This document shows positions 16,831-25,392 of a stretch of DNA of 64,000 bases, in pieces. The notes under the pieces are model-generated. The model saw only the letters and a program-made list of their open reading frames with translations, was not told where the DNA came from and ran no database searches. The DNA comes from [Actinomadura] parvosata subsp. kistnae (GTDB lineage: Bacteria > Actinomycetota > Actinomycetes > Streptosporangiales > Streptosporangiaceae): NCBI RefSeq assembly GCF_900323885.1, contig NZ_OOHJ01000008.1:1-64000 (forward strand), written 5' to 3'. The first letter of the stretch is position 1. Each line of letters opens with the position of its first letter. A program made the translations under genes and the position numbers.

Positions 16831-18008
16831 CAGTGGTCTCCGTGCAGGAAGCGGCGGGCGGCCTCGGCGAAGACGCGGGTGCAGCGGACGATGTCCGCCA
16901 CTTCCACGTACTCGTCGGCCTGGTGGGCGATCCACTTGCCGCCGGGCCCGTACACGACCGACGGCACCCCGCCCCAGTGGGTCAGGACGGTCCCGTCGGT
17001 GGTGCCGGGCACGCCGCCGTACACGGGCTCCTCGCCGGTGACGGCGCGGTGGGCGGCGGCGAGGGCGGCGACGACGGGGTCGGTGCGGGGGACGTCCACG
17101 GGCGGCCGGTCCACCAGCACCGTCACCTCGGCCGAGATGCCGTCGCCGGTGGCGAGGGCGGCCACGCGGTCGGCGATCTCCTTGTGGTCGGCGCCCGGCA
17201 CGGTGCGTACGTCCACGAAGACCGAGGCGGTGGCGGGGATGACGTTGACCTGCTCCTCGGAGCCGGCCCGCACGACGGTCGGCGTGACGTACACCTCGCC
17301 GAGGTGCTCGTGCGCGGGATGCCGCCGCTGCAGCTCCTCCTGGAGCGCGCGCAGCCCGACGAGCAGGGCGCCGGCGGCGGCGATGGGGTTGCGGCCGTGC
17401 TGCGGCATGGCGCCGTGGGCCATGCGGCCGGTGAGGTCGACGCGCAGCCGCAGGGCGCCCTTGGCGACGGCGCAGATCTCGCCGGCTTCGGGTTCGGCGA
17501 CGATGGCGCCGTCGACGTCGGAGGCGAGGCCCGCGTTGACGAAGTGGTGGGCGCCGATCATGAGGCCTTCCTCGTCGGCGAGCGCGCACACCTTGATCCG
17601 GCCCGGGAACGTTCCCGCGAGCTGCAGGGCGCGGGTGGCGTAGAGGACGGCGGCCAGGCCGGACTTCATGTCGGCGCTGCCGCGCCCCCACAGTTTGCCG
17701 TCGCGGATCTCCCCGCCGAACGGGTCGACGGTCCAGGACGACAGGTCGCCCTCGGTGACGACGTCGGTGTGCCCCTCGAACATGAGGGTGGGCCCGGGTC
17801 CGCCGCCGCCTTCGACGACGGCGACCACGTTGGGCCGGCCGGGCGCGGCCTCGTACACGACGGGGTCCCACCCCCATTCGCGCATCCGCGCTTCGACGAG
17901 CTCGGCGGCGGGCCGCTCGGAGCGGCCGCGCGCCGGGTCGTTGGTGCTGGGGATGCGCACCAGCGCCTGCGTGAACGCCACCACTCCGTCGGCGTCGACT
18001 TCGATCAC
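16830..18008 (-). CDS. M20-family metallopeptidase/deacylase (ArgE/DapE/CPG2-like)
   Basis: A 392-residue zinc amidohydrolase. Motif FEGHTDVV holds metal His80 and Asp82; GRGSADMKSG holds bridging Asp113; ADEEG holds the catalytic Glu146/147; AEPEAG holds Glu172. The dimerisation domain follows (about 185-295). Such enzymes hydrolyse N-acyl amino acids or small peptides. The GTG start at 18008 overlaps the ATPase stop (GTGA) and its own TGA overlaps the P1 peptidase ATG (TGATG). The context suggests it cleaves what the importer brings in. Confidence 0.92.
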   Translation of the reverse strand: MIEVDADGVVAFTQALVRIPSTNDPARGRSERPAAELVEARMREWGWDPVVYEAAPGRPNVVAVVEGGGGPGPTLMFEGHTDVVTEGDLSSWTVDPFGGEIRDGKLWGRGSADMKSGLAAVLYATRALQLAGTFPGRIKVCALADEEGLMIGAHHFVNAGLASDVDGAIVAEPEAGEICAVAKGALRLRVDLTGRMAHGAMPQHGRNPIAAAGALLVGLRALQEELQRRHPAHEHLGEVYVTPTVVRAGSEEQVNVIPATASVFVDVRTVPGADHKEIADRVAALATGDGISAEVTVLVDRPPVDVPRTDPVVAALAAAHRAVTGEEPVYGGVPGTTDGTVLTHWGGVPSVVYGPGGKWIAHQADEYVEVADIVRCTRVFAEAARRFLHGDH

Positions 18009-18805
18009 AGCAGTCCCTCCAGGGTCGGTACGGCCTGCAGCAGCGCCCGCGTGTACGGGTGGGCGGGCGCGGCCCAGACGTCGTCCACGGGCCCGGTCTC
18101 CACGATCTCGCCCTTGCTCATGACCGCGACCGTCTCGCACACGTGCCGTACGACGGACAGGTCGTGCGAGACGAACACGAGCGTGAGCCCCAGCTCGTCC
18201 ACGAGGTCGGCCAGCAGGTTGAGTATCTGCCCGCGTACGGAGACGTCCAGGGCGCTGACGGGCTCGTCGGCGACCAGCACCTTCGGGCGGGGCGCGAGCG
18301 CGCGGGCGATGGCGATGCGCTGCCGCTGCCCGCCGGAGAACTGGTGCGGGTACCGGTCGGCGGCGCCGGCGGGCAGCCCGACGGCGTCGAGCAGCTCGTT
18401 CACCCGGTCGCCGGCGGGCAGGCCGAGGGCGGCCAGGGGCTCGGCGACGAGGTCGCGCACGCGCATGCGGGGGTCGAGCGAGCTCATCGGGTCCTGGAAG
18501 ACGATCTGGAGGTTCTCGCGCAGGAAGCGCAGCCGCCGCTCGGGCCGGCCGGTGATCTCCTGGCCGTCGAAGCGGATGCTGCCGCTGGTGGGCTGGTCGA
18601 GGGCGCAGAGCAGGCGCAGCAGGGTGGACTTGCCGGAGCCGGACTCGCCGACGATGCCGTAGCGCTCGCCGCGCCCGACGGTCAGGGAGACGTCGCGCAG
18701 GGCGTGCACGGCGGCGCCCGGCCGGGTGAGTGAGGTGCGGGGGCGCCGGTAGACCCGGTTGAGGGAGACGGCCTCAATCAGCGGGGTGCCAGCATGCGTG
18801 GGCAT
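18005..18805 (-). CDS. Oligopeptide/dipeptide ABC transporter ATPase (DppF-like)
   Basis: A 266-residue ATPase with Walker A GESGSGKST, signature FSGGQRQRIAIARAL, Walker B VLVADEP and switch His in FVSHDLSVVRH. The C-terminal APAHPYTRALLQAVP is the OppF/DppF tail. It powers uptake with the partner ATPase encoded just upstream. ATG 18805 overlaps the previous gene by 32 bp. The N-terminal LIEAVSLNRVYRRPRTS is normal for this family. Confidence 0.93.
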   Translation of the reverse strand: MPTHAGTPLIEAVSLNRVYRRPRTSLTRPGAAVHALRDVSLTVGRGERYGIVGESGSGKSTLLRLLCALDQPTSGSIRFDGQEITGRPERRLRFLRENLQIVFQDPMSSLDPRMRVRDLVAEPLAALGLPAGDRVNELLDAVGLPAGAADRYPHQFSGGQRQRIAIARALAPRPKVLVADEPVSALDVSVRGQILNLLADLVDELGLTLVFVSHDLSVVRHVCETVAVMSKGEIVETGPVDDVWAAPAHPYTRALLQAVPTLEGLL

Positions 18806-19688
18806 GGCCGTCTCCTGTCAGCGCGGGAGTCGTCTCGCACGCGGGGGTGGCGTGCGGGCAGCGGTTGCGGAAGACGCAGCCGCTGGGGAAGCGGCCCGCC
18901 GGGGGGACGCTGCCGGCGATGGTGGGCAGGCGGGTGCCGCGCGGGGTGAGCCTGCTGGCGGCCAGCAGGCCCTGGGTGTAGCGGTGGCGGGGGCGGGTGA
19001 AGACGTCGCGGAGGGGGCCGGACTCGACGACGCGGCCGCCGTACATGACCAGGACCCGCTCGCACATGGACGCGATCACGGCCAGGTCGTGGGTGATGAA
19101 CAGCAGCGCGGGCGCGACCTCGGCGATCAGGTCGAGCATCTGCTTCTGCACGGTGACGTCGAGCGCGGTGGTGGGCTCGTCGCAGATGAGCAGCTCGGGG
19201 CCGTTGGCCAGGGCGATGGCGAGCATGACGCGCTGGCGCTGGCCGCCGGAGAGCTGGTGCGGGTACGCGCGGGCGATCTGTCCCGGCTCGGGCAGCCGCA
19301 CGCGCTCCAGCAGCTCGACGGCCCGCTCGCGAGCCTCGTGGCGGGGGCGGCCGTGCAGGGTCATGACCTCGGCCACCTGCGCGCCGACGCGCATGAGCGG
19401 GTTGAGCGCGGTCATGGGCTCCTGGAACACCATGGACAGGGCGCGGCCGCGCAGGTCCTTGACGCGACTCTCCGGCACGCCGACCAGGTCCCGCTCGCCG
19501 AGCCTGGCGCGGCCGGAGGCGGTGACGCCCTCGGGGAGCAGGCCCATGAGGGACAGCGCGGTGAGCGACTTGCCGGAGCCGGACTCGCCGATGAGGCCGA
19601 CCCGCTCGCCGGGCGCGATGGTGAAGGACACGTCGTGGACCAGCTCGACGGCGTCCGCGCGCACGTGCAGGCCCTCAACCGTCAGCAC
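18774..19688 (-). CDS. Oligopeptide/dipeptide ABC transporter ATPase (DppD-like)
   Basis: A 304-residue ATPase: Walker A GESGSGKSLTALSLMGLLP, signature LSGGQRQRVMLAIAL, Walker B LLICDEPTTALD. The C-terminal oligo_HPY region includes RHRYTQGLLAASR and a four-cysteine-like tail (GCVFRNRCPHATPAC) typical of DppD/OppD. The start is GTG 19688 with AGGAGG 4 nt upstream, overlapping the permease gene by 14 bp. Confidence 0.93.
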   Translation of the reverse strand: MLTVEGLHVRADAVELVHDVSFTIAPGERVGLIGESGSGKSLTALSLMGLLPEGVTASGRARLGERDLVGVPESRVKDLRGRALSMVFQEPMTALNPLMRVGAQVAEVMTLHGRPRHEARERAVELLERVRLPEPGQIARAYPHQLSGGQRQRVMLAIALANGPELLICDEPTTALDVTVQKQMLDLIAEVAPALLFITHDLAVIASMCERVLVMYGGRVVESGPLRDVFTRPRHRYTQGLLAASRLTPRGTRLPTIAGSVPPAGRFPSGCVFRNRCPHATPACETTPALTGDGHAHACWHPAD

Positions 19689-20508
19689 GGATCCTCCTGA
19701 GCTTGGGGTCGAGGTGGTCGCGCAGGCCGTCGCCGAGGAGGTTGAAGCCGAGCACGGCCAGGGCGATCGCGAGGCCGGGCCACAGCGCCAGGCGCGGGGT
19801 GGAGAACAGCAGCTCCTGCGACTCCTGCAGCATCCGGCCCCACGACGGGATGGGCGGGCGGGTGCCGAAGCCGAGGAACGACAGCGCCGCCTCGGCCAGG
19901 ATCGCGATCGCGAACGACACCGACGCCTGCACGATCAGCACGGAGCCGATGTTCGGCAGCACGTGCCGGACGGCGATGGCGGGCCGGCGCCGCCCGGCGG
20001 CCCGGGCGGCCAGGATGTAGTCGGTCACCATGACCTGGAGCGTCGCGGCGCGGGCCACGCGGGCGAACGCGGGCACGGTGGCCACCCCGATCGCGATCAT
20101 CGCGGTGAGCGTGCCGGGCCCGTACACGGCGCCGAGCATGACGGCCAGCAGCAGCGCGGGGAAGGCGAAGACGAGGTCGTTGACCCGCATGATCAGCTCG
20201 GACAGCCAGCCGCGCGGCGTCATCCCGGCGACCACGCCGAGCGGGGTGCCGACGACGGCGGCGATGCCGACCGCGACGACGCCGACGTACAGGGTGGTGC
20301 GGGCGCCGACCATGAGCTGGCTGAAGGTGTCGCGGCCGAACTTGTCGGCGCCGAGCAGGTAGCCGCCGCCGGGCTCGCGCAGCTTGCGGGCGGCGTCCAC
20401 GAGCGTGGGGTCGTGCGGGGTCCAGAAGAAGGAGACGGCGGCGGCGAGCACGACGAGCCCGACGAGCGTGCCGCCGGTCAGCAGCGCCAGGTTGGGCCGG
20501 CCTCTCAT
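19675..20508 (-). CDS. ABC transporter permease (DppC-like)
   Basis: A 277-residue permease with about six membrane helices. The N-terminal periplasmic stretch HDPTLVDAARKLREPGGGYL then LGADKFGRDTFSQLM is the DppC hallmark, and the EAA loop is seen as DYILAARAAGRRRPAIAVRH. ATG 20508 overlaps the preceding permease stop as ATGA. Confidence 0.93.
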   Translation of the reverse strand: MRGRPNLALLTGGTLVGLVVLAAAVSFFWTPHDPTLVDAARKLREPGGGYLLGADKFGRDTFSQLMVGARTTLYVGVVAVGIAAVVGTPLGVVAGMTPRGWLSELIMRVNDLVFAFPALLLAVMLGAVYGPGTLTAMIAIGVATVPAFARVARAATLQVMVTDYILAARAAGRRRPAIAVRHVLPNIGSVLIVQASVSFAIAILAEAALSFLGFGTRPPIPSWGRMLQESQELLFSTPRLALWPGLAIALAVLGFNLLGDGLRDHLDPKLRRIRADG

Positions 20509-21443
20509 CGCAGCCTCGGGTCGAGCAGGTGGTAGGTCACGTCCACCACGAAGTTGATCAGCAGGACGGCCGCCACCAGCACCATCACCACACCTTGGAC
20601 GAGCAGCAGGTCGCGCCCGGCGACGCCGTTGAGCAGCAGGTCGCCGAGCCCGGGGATGACGAAGACCCGCTCGACGACGACAGCGCCGATGAGCAGCGTG
20701 GCCAGTTGCAGGCCGAGCACGGTGACGACGGGCACGGAGGCGTTGCGCAGCCCGTGCCGCCACAGCGCGCCGGTGCGGCCGCGGCCCTTGGCGCGGGCGG
20801 TGCGCAGGTAGTCCTCGCGCATGACGTCGAGGACGGCGCTGCGCACGTAGCGGGTGAGCACGGCGCCCTGCACGAGCCCGAGCGACAGCCACGGCAGCAG
20901 CAGGCCGCGCAGCCACTCCCCCGGGTCGTCGGCGATGGGCACGTAGCCGCCGGAGGGCAGCACCTGGGCCTGCACGGCGAAGACGAACACGAGCAGGATC
21001 CCGGCCAGGAACGCGGGGACCGCGATGCCGACTTGGCTGGCCGCGCTGATCGCCGCGCCGAGGGGGTCGCGGTGGTGCACGGCGGCGAACGTGCCCAGCG
21101 GCACGGCCAGCACCAGGGCCACGGCCATGCCGCCGAGCACGAGCACGGCGGTGACGCCGAGCCGGTCGGAGATCTGCGGGCCGATGGGGGCGCTGGTCAC
21201 GTACGAGGTGCCGAAGTCGCCCTGGACGAGCCCGCCGAACCAGTCGAGGAACTGCACGGCGGGCGGCCGGTCGGTGCCGAACCGGTGGCGCAGGTCGGCC
21301 ACCGCCTCGGGGGTGGCGTTGACGCCGAGCGCGATCTCGGCCGGGTCGCCGGGCAGCAGCGCCATGAACGCGAACACCGCGACGGCGGCCACGACGGTGC
21401 TCGCGAGCAGCACCGCCAGCCGTTTGACGAGGTACAGGATCAC
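20505..21443 (-). CDS. ABC transporter permease (DppB-like)
   Basis: A 312-residue permease. It starts ILYLVKRLAVLLASTVVAAV with the family GDPAEIALG motif after the first helix, and the EAA loop is DYLRTARAKGRGRTGALWRH. It ends TYHLLDPRLR as DppB proteins do. The GTG start at 21443 overlaps the binding-protein stop (GTGA). It forms the membrane channel with the DppC-like protein. Confidence 0.93.
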   Translation of the reverse strand: MILYLVKRLAVLLASTVVAAVAVFAFMALLPGDPAEIALGVNATPEAVADLRHRFGTDRPPAVQFLDWFGGLVQGDFGTSYVTSAPIGPQISDRLGVTAVLVLGGMAVALVLAVPLGTFAAVHHRDPLGAAISAASQVGIAVPAFLAGILLVFVFAVQAQVLPSGGYVPIADDPGEWLRGLLLPWLSLGLVQGAVLTRYVRSAVLDVMREDYLRTARAKGRGRTGALWRHGLRNASVPVVTVLGLQLATLLIGAVVVERVFVIPGLGDLLLNGVAGRDLLLVQGVVMVLVAAVLLINFVVDVTYHLLDPRLR

Positions 21444-22936
21444 TGCTTGGCGAGCGCGGTGAAGTCGAAGGACTCCGCGATGGCGTTCTTCGGCAGCCCG
21501 GTGACGCCCTTCTTCGCCACGATCAGGTTGGGGAACAGGAAGAGCCAGTCGGCCGCGGCGTCGTCGGACAGCAGTTTGGCGGCCTGCTTGAGGTCGTCGG
21601 CCTGCTGCTGCTCGGTGCCCTCGTCGGCGGAGGCGAGCAGCTTGCCGAACTCGGGGTTGTCGTAATGGAAGTAGTACGACTTGTCGGCGAATATGCCCAT
21701 GTCGCGGGGCTCGACGTGGTTGATGATGGACAGGTCGTAGTCGCCCTTGCTGAACACCTGGTCCAGCCATCGCGCGGGGAACTCCAGCGGCTCGATCTCG
21801 GCGTTGATGCCCACCTGGGCGAGCTGCGACTTGACGACCTGCGCGCTGCTGACCGCGTACGGCAGGTTGGGGATGCGCATCTTGACGGCGTACGTCTTGC
21901 CGCCCAGCAGTTCCTTGGCCTTGGCCGGATCGTACGGGTAGTCGCCGGTGCGGTCCTCGTACCAGGGGTCGGTGGGCGGCACCATCGAGCCGATGAGCTG
22001 CCCGCGCCCGGCCCAGGCGGTGTCGAGCAGCGCCTTGTGGTCGATGGCGTGCCGCACGGCCTGCCTGACCTTCTTGTCGTCGAACGGCGGGCGGCCGTTG
22101 TTCATCGACAGCACGACCTCGCCGTTGGTGGTGCCCTCGACGGTCTGGAACCGGTTCGGGTCGGCGAACTGCTGCAGCGACTCGGGCGCCTGGACGCTGG
22201 AGATGACGTCGATGCCGCCGGTCAGCAGCGCGTTGTTCATCGCGGTGGCGTCCTTGAAGTACTTCATGGTGACCGACGACAGCGCCGGCTTGGTGCCCCA
22301 GTAGGAGGGGTTGGCGTCGAGCCGGATGGAGTCGCCGCGCCGCCAGGCGCCCAGCACGTACGGGCCGGTGCCGACGGGCTTGTTGGCCAGGTCGGCGACG
22401 CCGGTGCGGCTGAACATGGCGCCGAGCCTGCTGGTCATCGCGTAGAGGAAGCCGTTGCTGGGGCGTTTGAGCGTGACGACGGCGGTGCTGTCGTCCTTCT
22501 TCTCGACCTTGTCGACGACGTCGAGCTGGGTCTTGATCTTGAGTTTCCAGTCGGTCTTGACCCGGCCGAGCGAGAAGACGACGTCGTCGGCGGTGAACGG
22601 GGCGCCGCTGCTGAACTTCACGTTCTTGCGCAGGGTGAAGGTGTAGGTCTTCCGGTCGCCGGAGACGTCCCACTTCTCGGCCAGCAGGGGGACGATCTCG
22701 CCGTTCTGGTCGAGCTTGACCAGGCCCTCGTAGACGTTGACGAGCAGGATCTGCGGGATCGCGGCGCCCTCGGTGGAGGTGAAGTCGAGGTTGGCGGGCT
22801 CGGCCACCGCGCCGACCGACAGCGACTGGGTCTTCGCCCCGCCGCCGCTCCCGCTTCCGTTTCCGGGGCTGCCTCCGCAGGCTGCCGTGGCCAGCAGGAG
22901 ACCGCCGGCGGCGATCCAGATGCCGATGCGCCTCAT
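21440..22936 (-). CDS. Extracellular solute-binding lipoprotein, family 5 (DppA/OppA-like)
   Basis: A 498-residue lipoprotein: signal peptide with lipobox LATAAC (cysteine near residue 20), then a Gly/Ser linker and the family 5 pattern (PQILLVNVYEGLVKLDQNGE, YTFTLRKNVKFSSGAPFTAD, NKPVGTGPYVLGAWRRGDSI). It captures peptide-like or other amide ligands outside the cell. AGGAGG lies 9 nt before ATG 22936. It is the first gene of an eight-gene operon whose promoter overlaps the FadR-type palindrome. Confidence 0.93.
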   Translation of the reverse strand: MRRIGIWIAAGGLLLATAACGGSPGNGSGSGGGAKTQSLSVGAVAEPANLDFTSTEGAAIPQILLVNVYEGLVKLDQNGEIVPLLAEKWDVSGDRKTYTFTLRKNVKFSSGAPFTADDVVFSLGRVKTDWKLKIKTQLDVVDKVEKKDDSTAVVTLKRPSNGFLYAMTSRLGAMFSRTGVADLANKPVGTGPYVLGAWRRGDSIRLDANPSYWGTKPALSSVTMKYFKDATAMNNALLTGGIDVISSVQAPESLQQFADPNRFQTVEGTTNGEVVLSMNNGRPPFDDKKVRQAVRHAIDHKALLDTAWAGRGQLIGSMVPPTDPWYEDRTGDYPYDPAKAKELLGGKTYAVKMRIPNLPYAVSSAQVVKSQLAQVGINAEIEPLEFPARWLDQVFSKGDYDLSIINHVEPRDMGIFADKSYYFHYDNPEFGKLLASADEGTEQQQADDLKQAAKLLSDDAAADWLFLFPNLIVAKKGVTGLPKNAIAESFDFTALAKQ

Positions 22937-22959
22937 GTCCTACAGCCTCCTGGCTAGTG

Positions 22960-22976
22960 TACTGGTCTGACCAGTA
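22960..22976. promoter_or_regulatory. 17-bp FadR/GntR-type operator between operon and regulator
   Basis: TACTGGTCTGACCAGTA is a perfect palindrome around a single central base. On the minus strand it abuts TACACT, a candidate -10 of the transporter operon; on the plus strand it abuts TAGGCT (22975-22980), a candidate -10 for the regulator. One bound dimer could control both, giving autoregulation. Confidence 0.8.
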
Positions 22977-23023
22977 GGCTACGCACATTGCCAGTCGGCG
23001 ACGGCTCGGGTCAAGGGGGCTTG

Positions 23024-23776
23024 ATGGGTGGTCCGCGCTTCGAGCCGGTGCGTACCGTGCGGGCTTACGAGCGGGTCGTGGAGCAGGTCGAGGAGGCCAT
23101 CGAGAGCGGCGCGCTCTCGCCCGGCGAGCGGCTGCCCAGCGAGCGGGAGCTGATGGTGCAGTTCTCGGTCAGCCGGTCCACCGTGCGGGAGGCGCTGCGG
23201 GTGCTGCAGGCGCGCGGCCTGGTGCGCTCGCGGCCGGGCGATCCGAACGGGGCGGAGGTGCTGCCGTTCTCGCCCGCCGCATTACACAAGTCGATGACCA
23301 CGCTGGCCCGGGTGGCGGAGCTGTCGCTCGGGGAGCTGGTGCAGTTCAGGATGGTGCTCGACGGGGCGGCCGTGCTGCTGGCCGCGCGGCTGCGCACCGA
23401 GGAGCAGCTGGCCGAGATGGGCGCGGCGGTCGCAGCGATGCGGGCCGCCGCCGGCACCGACGAGGAGGCGTTCGGGGCGGCCGACGTGGCCTTCCACGAC
23501 GCGGTGGCGCGGGCCGGCGGCAACAAGCTGATCCAGATCTGCACCGACGTGGTGCGCTCGATCGTGGTCAAGCTCATCGCGGACCGGATCGCCGCCGCAC
23601 CCGACCGGGAGGAGCTGATGCGGCGCAGCATCCGCCACCACGAGGAGGTCATCGCCGCCATCCGGGCCGGCGACGGCCCGCTGGCCGCTCGTTTGTCGAG
23701 GAAGGCGATGTATGACTATTACGCCGGGTATGTAGGTGAAGGTGAGCGGAGTGCCCTGAGGGCGCTCTTGGAGTGA
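23024..23776 (+). CDS. FadR-subfamily GntR transcriptional regulator (FCD domain)
   Basis: A 250-residue regulator. The winged HTH is clear: VVEQVEEAIESGALSPGERL, PSERELMVQFSVSRSTVREA, LRVLQARGLVRSRPG. The all-helical FCD ligand domain follows, with FRMVLDGAAVLLAARLR, the metal-type residues in DVAFHDAVARAGGNKLI and RRSIRHHEEVIAAIRAGD. It should bind the adjacent palindrome and respond to a carboxylate-like metabolite. ATG 23024 has AAGGGGG upstream; a TTG at 22988, 7 nt after TAGGCT, is an alternative leaderless start. Confidence 0.92.
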   Translation: MGGPRFEPVRTVRAYERVVEQVEEAIESGALSPGERLPSERELMVQFSVSRSTVREALRVLQARGLVRSRPGDPNGAEVLPFSPAALHKSMTTLARVAELSLGELVQFRMVLDGAAVLLAARLRTEEQLAEMGAAVAAMRAAAGTDEEAFGAADVAFHDAVARAGGNKLIQICTDVVRSIVVKLIADRIAAAPDREELMRRSIRHHEEVIAAIRAGDGPLAARLSRKAMYDYYAGYVGEGERSALRALLE

Positions 23777-23805
23777 TCTGGCCCACAGGGTGTTATGTTG
23801 CCGGG

Positions 23806-24807
23806 GTGGCGCACGTGGACGGGGACCGGGTCGGAGACACGGTCGGGGACGCAGTGGCGGGCGGGCTGACGGAAGCCTTCCTGCGCGAGCCGCGCCGATA
23901 CACCAGTCACCAGGTCGCCGAGATGGCGGGGGTGCCGGTCTATCGGGCGCGGCGCTTCTGGCGTGCCCTCGGGTTCGCCAACGTGCCCGACGACGCCGTC
24001 GAGTTCACCGACTCCGACGTCGAGGCGCTCAAGACGCTGCTCGGCATGGTCACCTCGGGCGTCTACGACGAGGAGCACGTGCTGCTCATCGCCCGCTCGC
24101 TCGGCCGGGCCACCACCCGGCTCGCCGAGTCGCAGGCCGAGCTGGGCGCGGAGGCGCTCGACGCCGCGGGCGTGCCGCTGGCCGAGCGGCCGCGCGCCTG
24201 GCGCAGGCGGGCCGAGCGGGTGGTGCCCGACCTGGCGCGGCTGCTGGTCTACGCCTGGCAGCGCCAGCTCGCCGCCGCGGCCGGGCGCATCGCCGAGCAG
24301 GACATGAGCTCCGTACGGCTCGCCGTCGGGTTCGCCGACCTCGTCGCCTTCACCCGGCTGAGCAGGCAGATCACCGGCAGCGAGCTGGCCCGGCTGATCG
24401 ACAGGTTCGAGGGGCGCTCGGCCGACATCGTGACGTCCTCCGGCGGGCGGGTGGTCAAGACGCTGGGCGACTCGGTGCTGTTCGTCAGCGACAAGGCGCA
24501 CGTGGCGGCGGAGATCGCGCTGCGGCTGGTGGAGACGCACGCGCGCGGCCGGGACATGCCGGAGCTGCGCGTGGGGCTCGCCTCCGGGCCGGTGGTGTGG
24601 CGCATGGGCGACGTCTTCGGCACGACGGTGAACCTGGCGAGCCGGCTGACCGCGCTGTCCCTGCCGGGAACGATCCTGGCCGACCCGCAGCTCGCCGAGG
24701 AGCTGGAGGGCGATCGCGCCTTCCGGCTGCGGGAGGTCAACCGGCTGTCGGTGCGCGGGCTGGGCGAGCTGGCGCCGTACACGGTGATGCGGGCAGGCAG
24801 CGCCTGA
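23806..24807 (+). CDS. Class III adenylate cyclase with N-terminal regulatory domain (Rv1264-like)
   Basis: A 333-residue soluble cyclase making cAMP from ATP. Residues about 20-145 form the helical regulatory domain (YTSHQVAEMAGVPVYRARRF, VEFTDSDVEALKTLLGMV) known from pH-sensing Rv1264. The catalytic domain has the metal Asp in GFADLVAFTRLS, Lys and Asp in GGRVVKTLGDSVLF, and the ASGPVV / GDVFGTTVNLASRL segment with substrate Asp and transition-state Asn/Arg, so it looks active. The start GTG 23806 is 6 nt after TATGTT, a leaderless arrangement. It stands alone between the GntR and sigma genes. Confidence 0.9.
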   Translation: MAHVDGDRVGDTVGDAVAGGLTEAFLREPRRYTSHQVAEMAGVPVYRARRFWRALGFANVPDDAVEFTDSDVEALKTLLGMVTSGVYDEEHVLLIARSLGRATTRLAESQAELGAEALDAAGVPLAERPRAWRRRAERVVPDLARLLVYAWQRQLAAAAGRIAEQDMSSVRLAVGFADLVAFTRLSRQITGSELARLIDRFEGRSADIVTSSGGRVVKTLGDSVLFVSDKAHVAAEIALRLVETHARGRDMPELRVGLASGPVVWRMGDVFGTTVNLASRLTALSLPGTILADPQLAEELEGDRAFRLREVNRLSVRGLGELAPYTVMRAGSA

Positions 24808-24843
24808 CCGCTGACTCGTTGTCAGCGGCTCTTCTCATCGGGC

Positions 24844-24871
24844 GGCAACCTGGGCGGGACGACGATGCGTC
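24844..24871 (+). promoter_or_regulatory. Candidate ECF-type promoter before the sigma gene
   Basis: GGCAACC (24844-24850), 17 bp, then CGTC (24868-24871) resembles the AAC / CGTC elements of ECF promoters. It lies 42 nt before the TTG start, so the sigma factor may drive its own gene. Confidence 0.4.
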
Positions 24872-24912
24872 ACTAGCGTCAGCTAGCCGCTCTCACAGGA
24901 GGAGCGCCGAAG

Positions 24913-25392
24913 TTGGCGGATAGGGCAATTTTTCAGGACTTCGTGGTGACGAGGTCGGACCGGCTGTTACGGACGGCGTACCTGCTGGCCCGCGACTGGG
25001 GTGTGGCGGAGGACCTGCTGCAGGAGTCGCTGACCAAGGCGTGGTTCGCGTGGCCGGGCATCGACGAGCCCGAGGCGTACGTGCGCAGGGTGCTGGTCAC
25101 CACGTACGTCTCCTGGTGGCGGCGGCGCTGGCGCAGGGAGCTGCCCAGCGACGACCTGCCGGACCGGCCCGCCCTCGACGTGGCTCGTGACGGCGAGGAG
25201 CTGTGGCGGGCCGTGGGGCGGCTGCCGGCCAGGCAGCGCGCCGTGATCGTGCTGCGCTTCTACGAGGACCTGCCGGTCGGCGAGGTGGCCAGGCTGCTGG
25301 GCTGCCAGGAGGGCACGGTCAAGAGCCAGACGGCCAAGGCCCTGGCGAAGCTGCGAGTGGACGAGTCGATCGTGAAGGAGACGCGCCGATGA
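24913..25392 (+). CDS. ECF RNA polymerase sigma factor (SigE-family, actinobacterial)
   Basis: A 159-residue sigma-70 factor with region 2 (LLRTAYLLARDWGVAEDLLQ, AWPGIDEPEAYVRRVL) and region 4 (LWRAVGRLPARQRAVIVLRF, LLGCQEGTVKSQTAKALAKL). The wording VTTYVSWWRRRW is typical of the so-called SigE family found in many copies in actinomycetes. The start is TTG 24913 after an extended GGAGGAG. The stop overlaps the next gene as ATGA, so sigma factor and membrane partner are co-translated. Confidence 0.92.
   Translation: MADRAIFQDFVVTRSDRLLRTAYLLARDWGVAEDLLQESLTKAWFAWPGIDEPEAYVRRVLVTTYVSWWRRRWRRELPSDDLPDRPALDVARDGEELWRAVGRLPARQRAVIVLRFYEDLPVGEVARLLGCQEGTVKSQTAKALAKLRVDESIVKETRR

Noticed and set aside
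24200..24900. Possible riboswitch or RNA gene before the sigma factor
   Set aside because: No conserved fold or motif seen; the sequence is explained by the cyclase gene and a short promoter.
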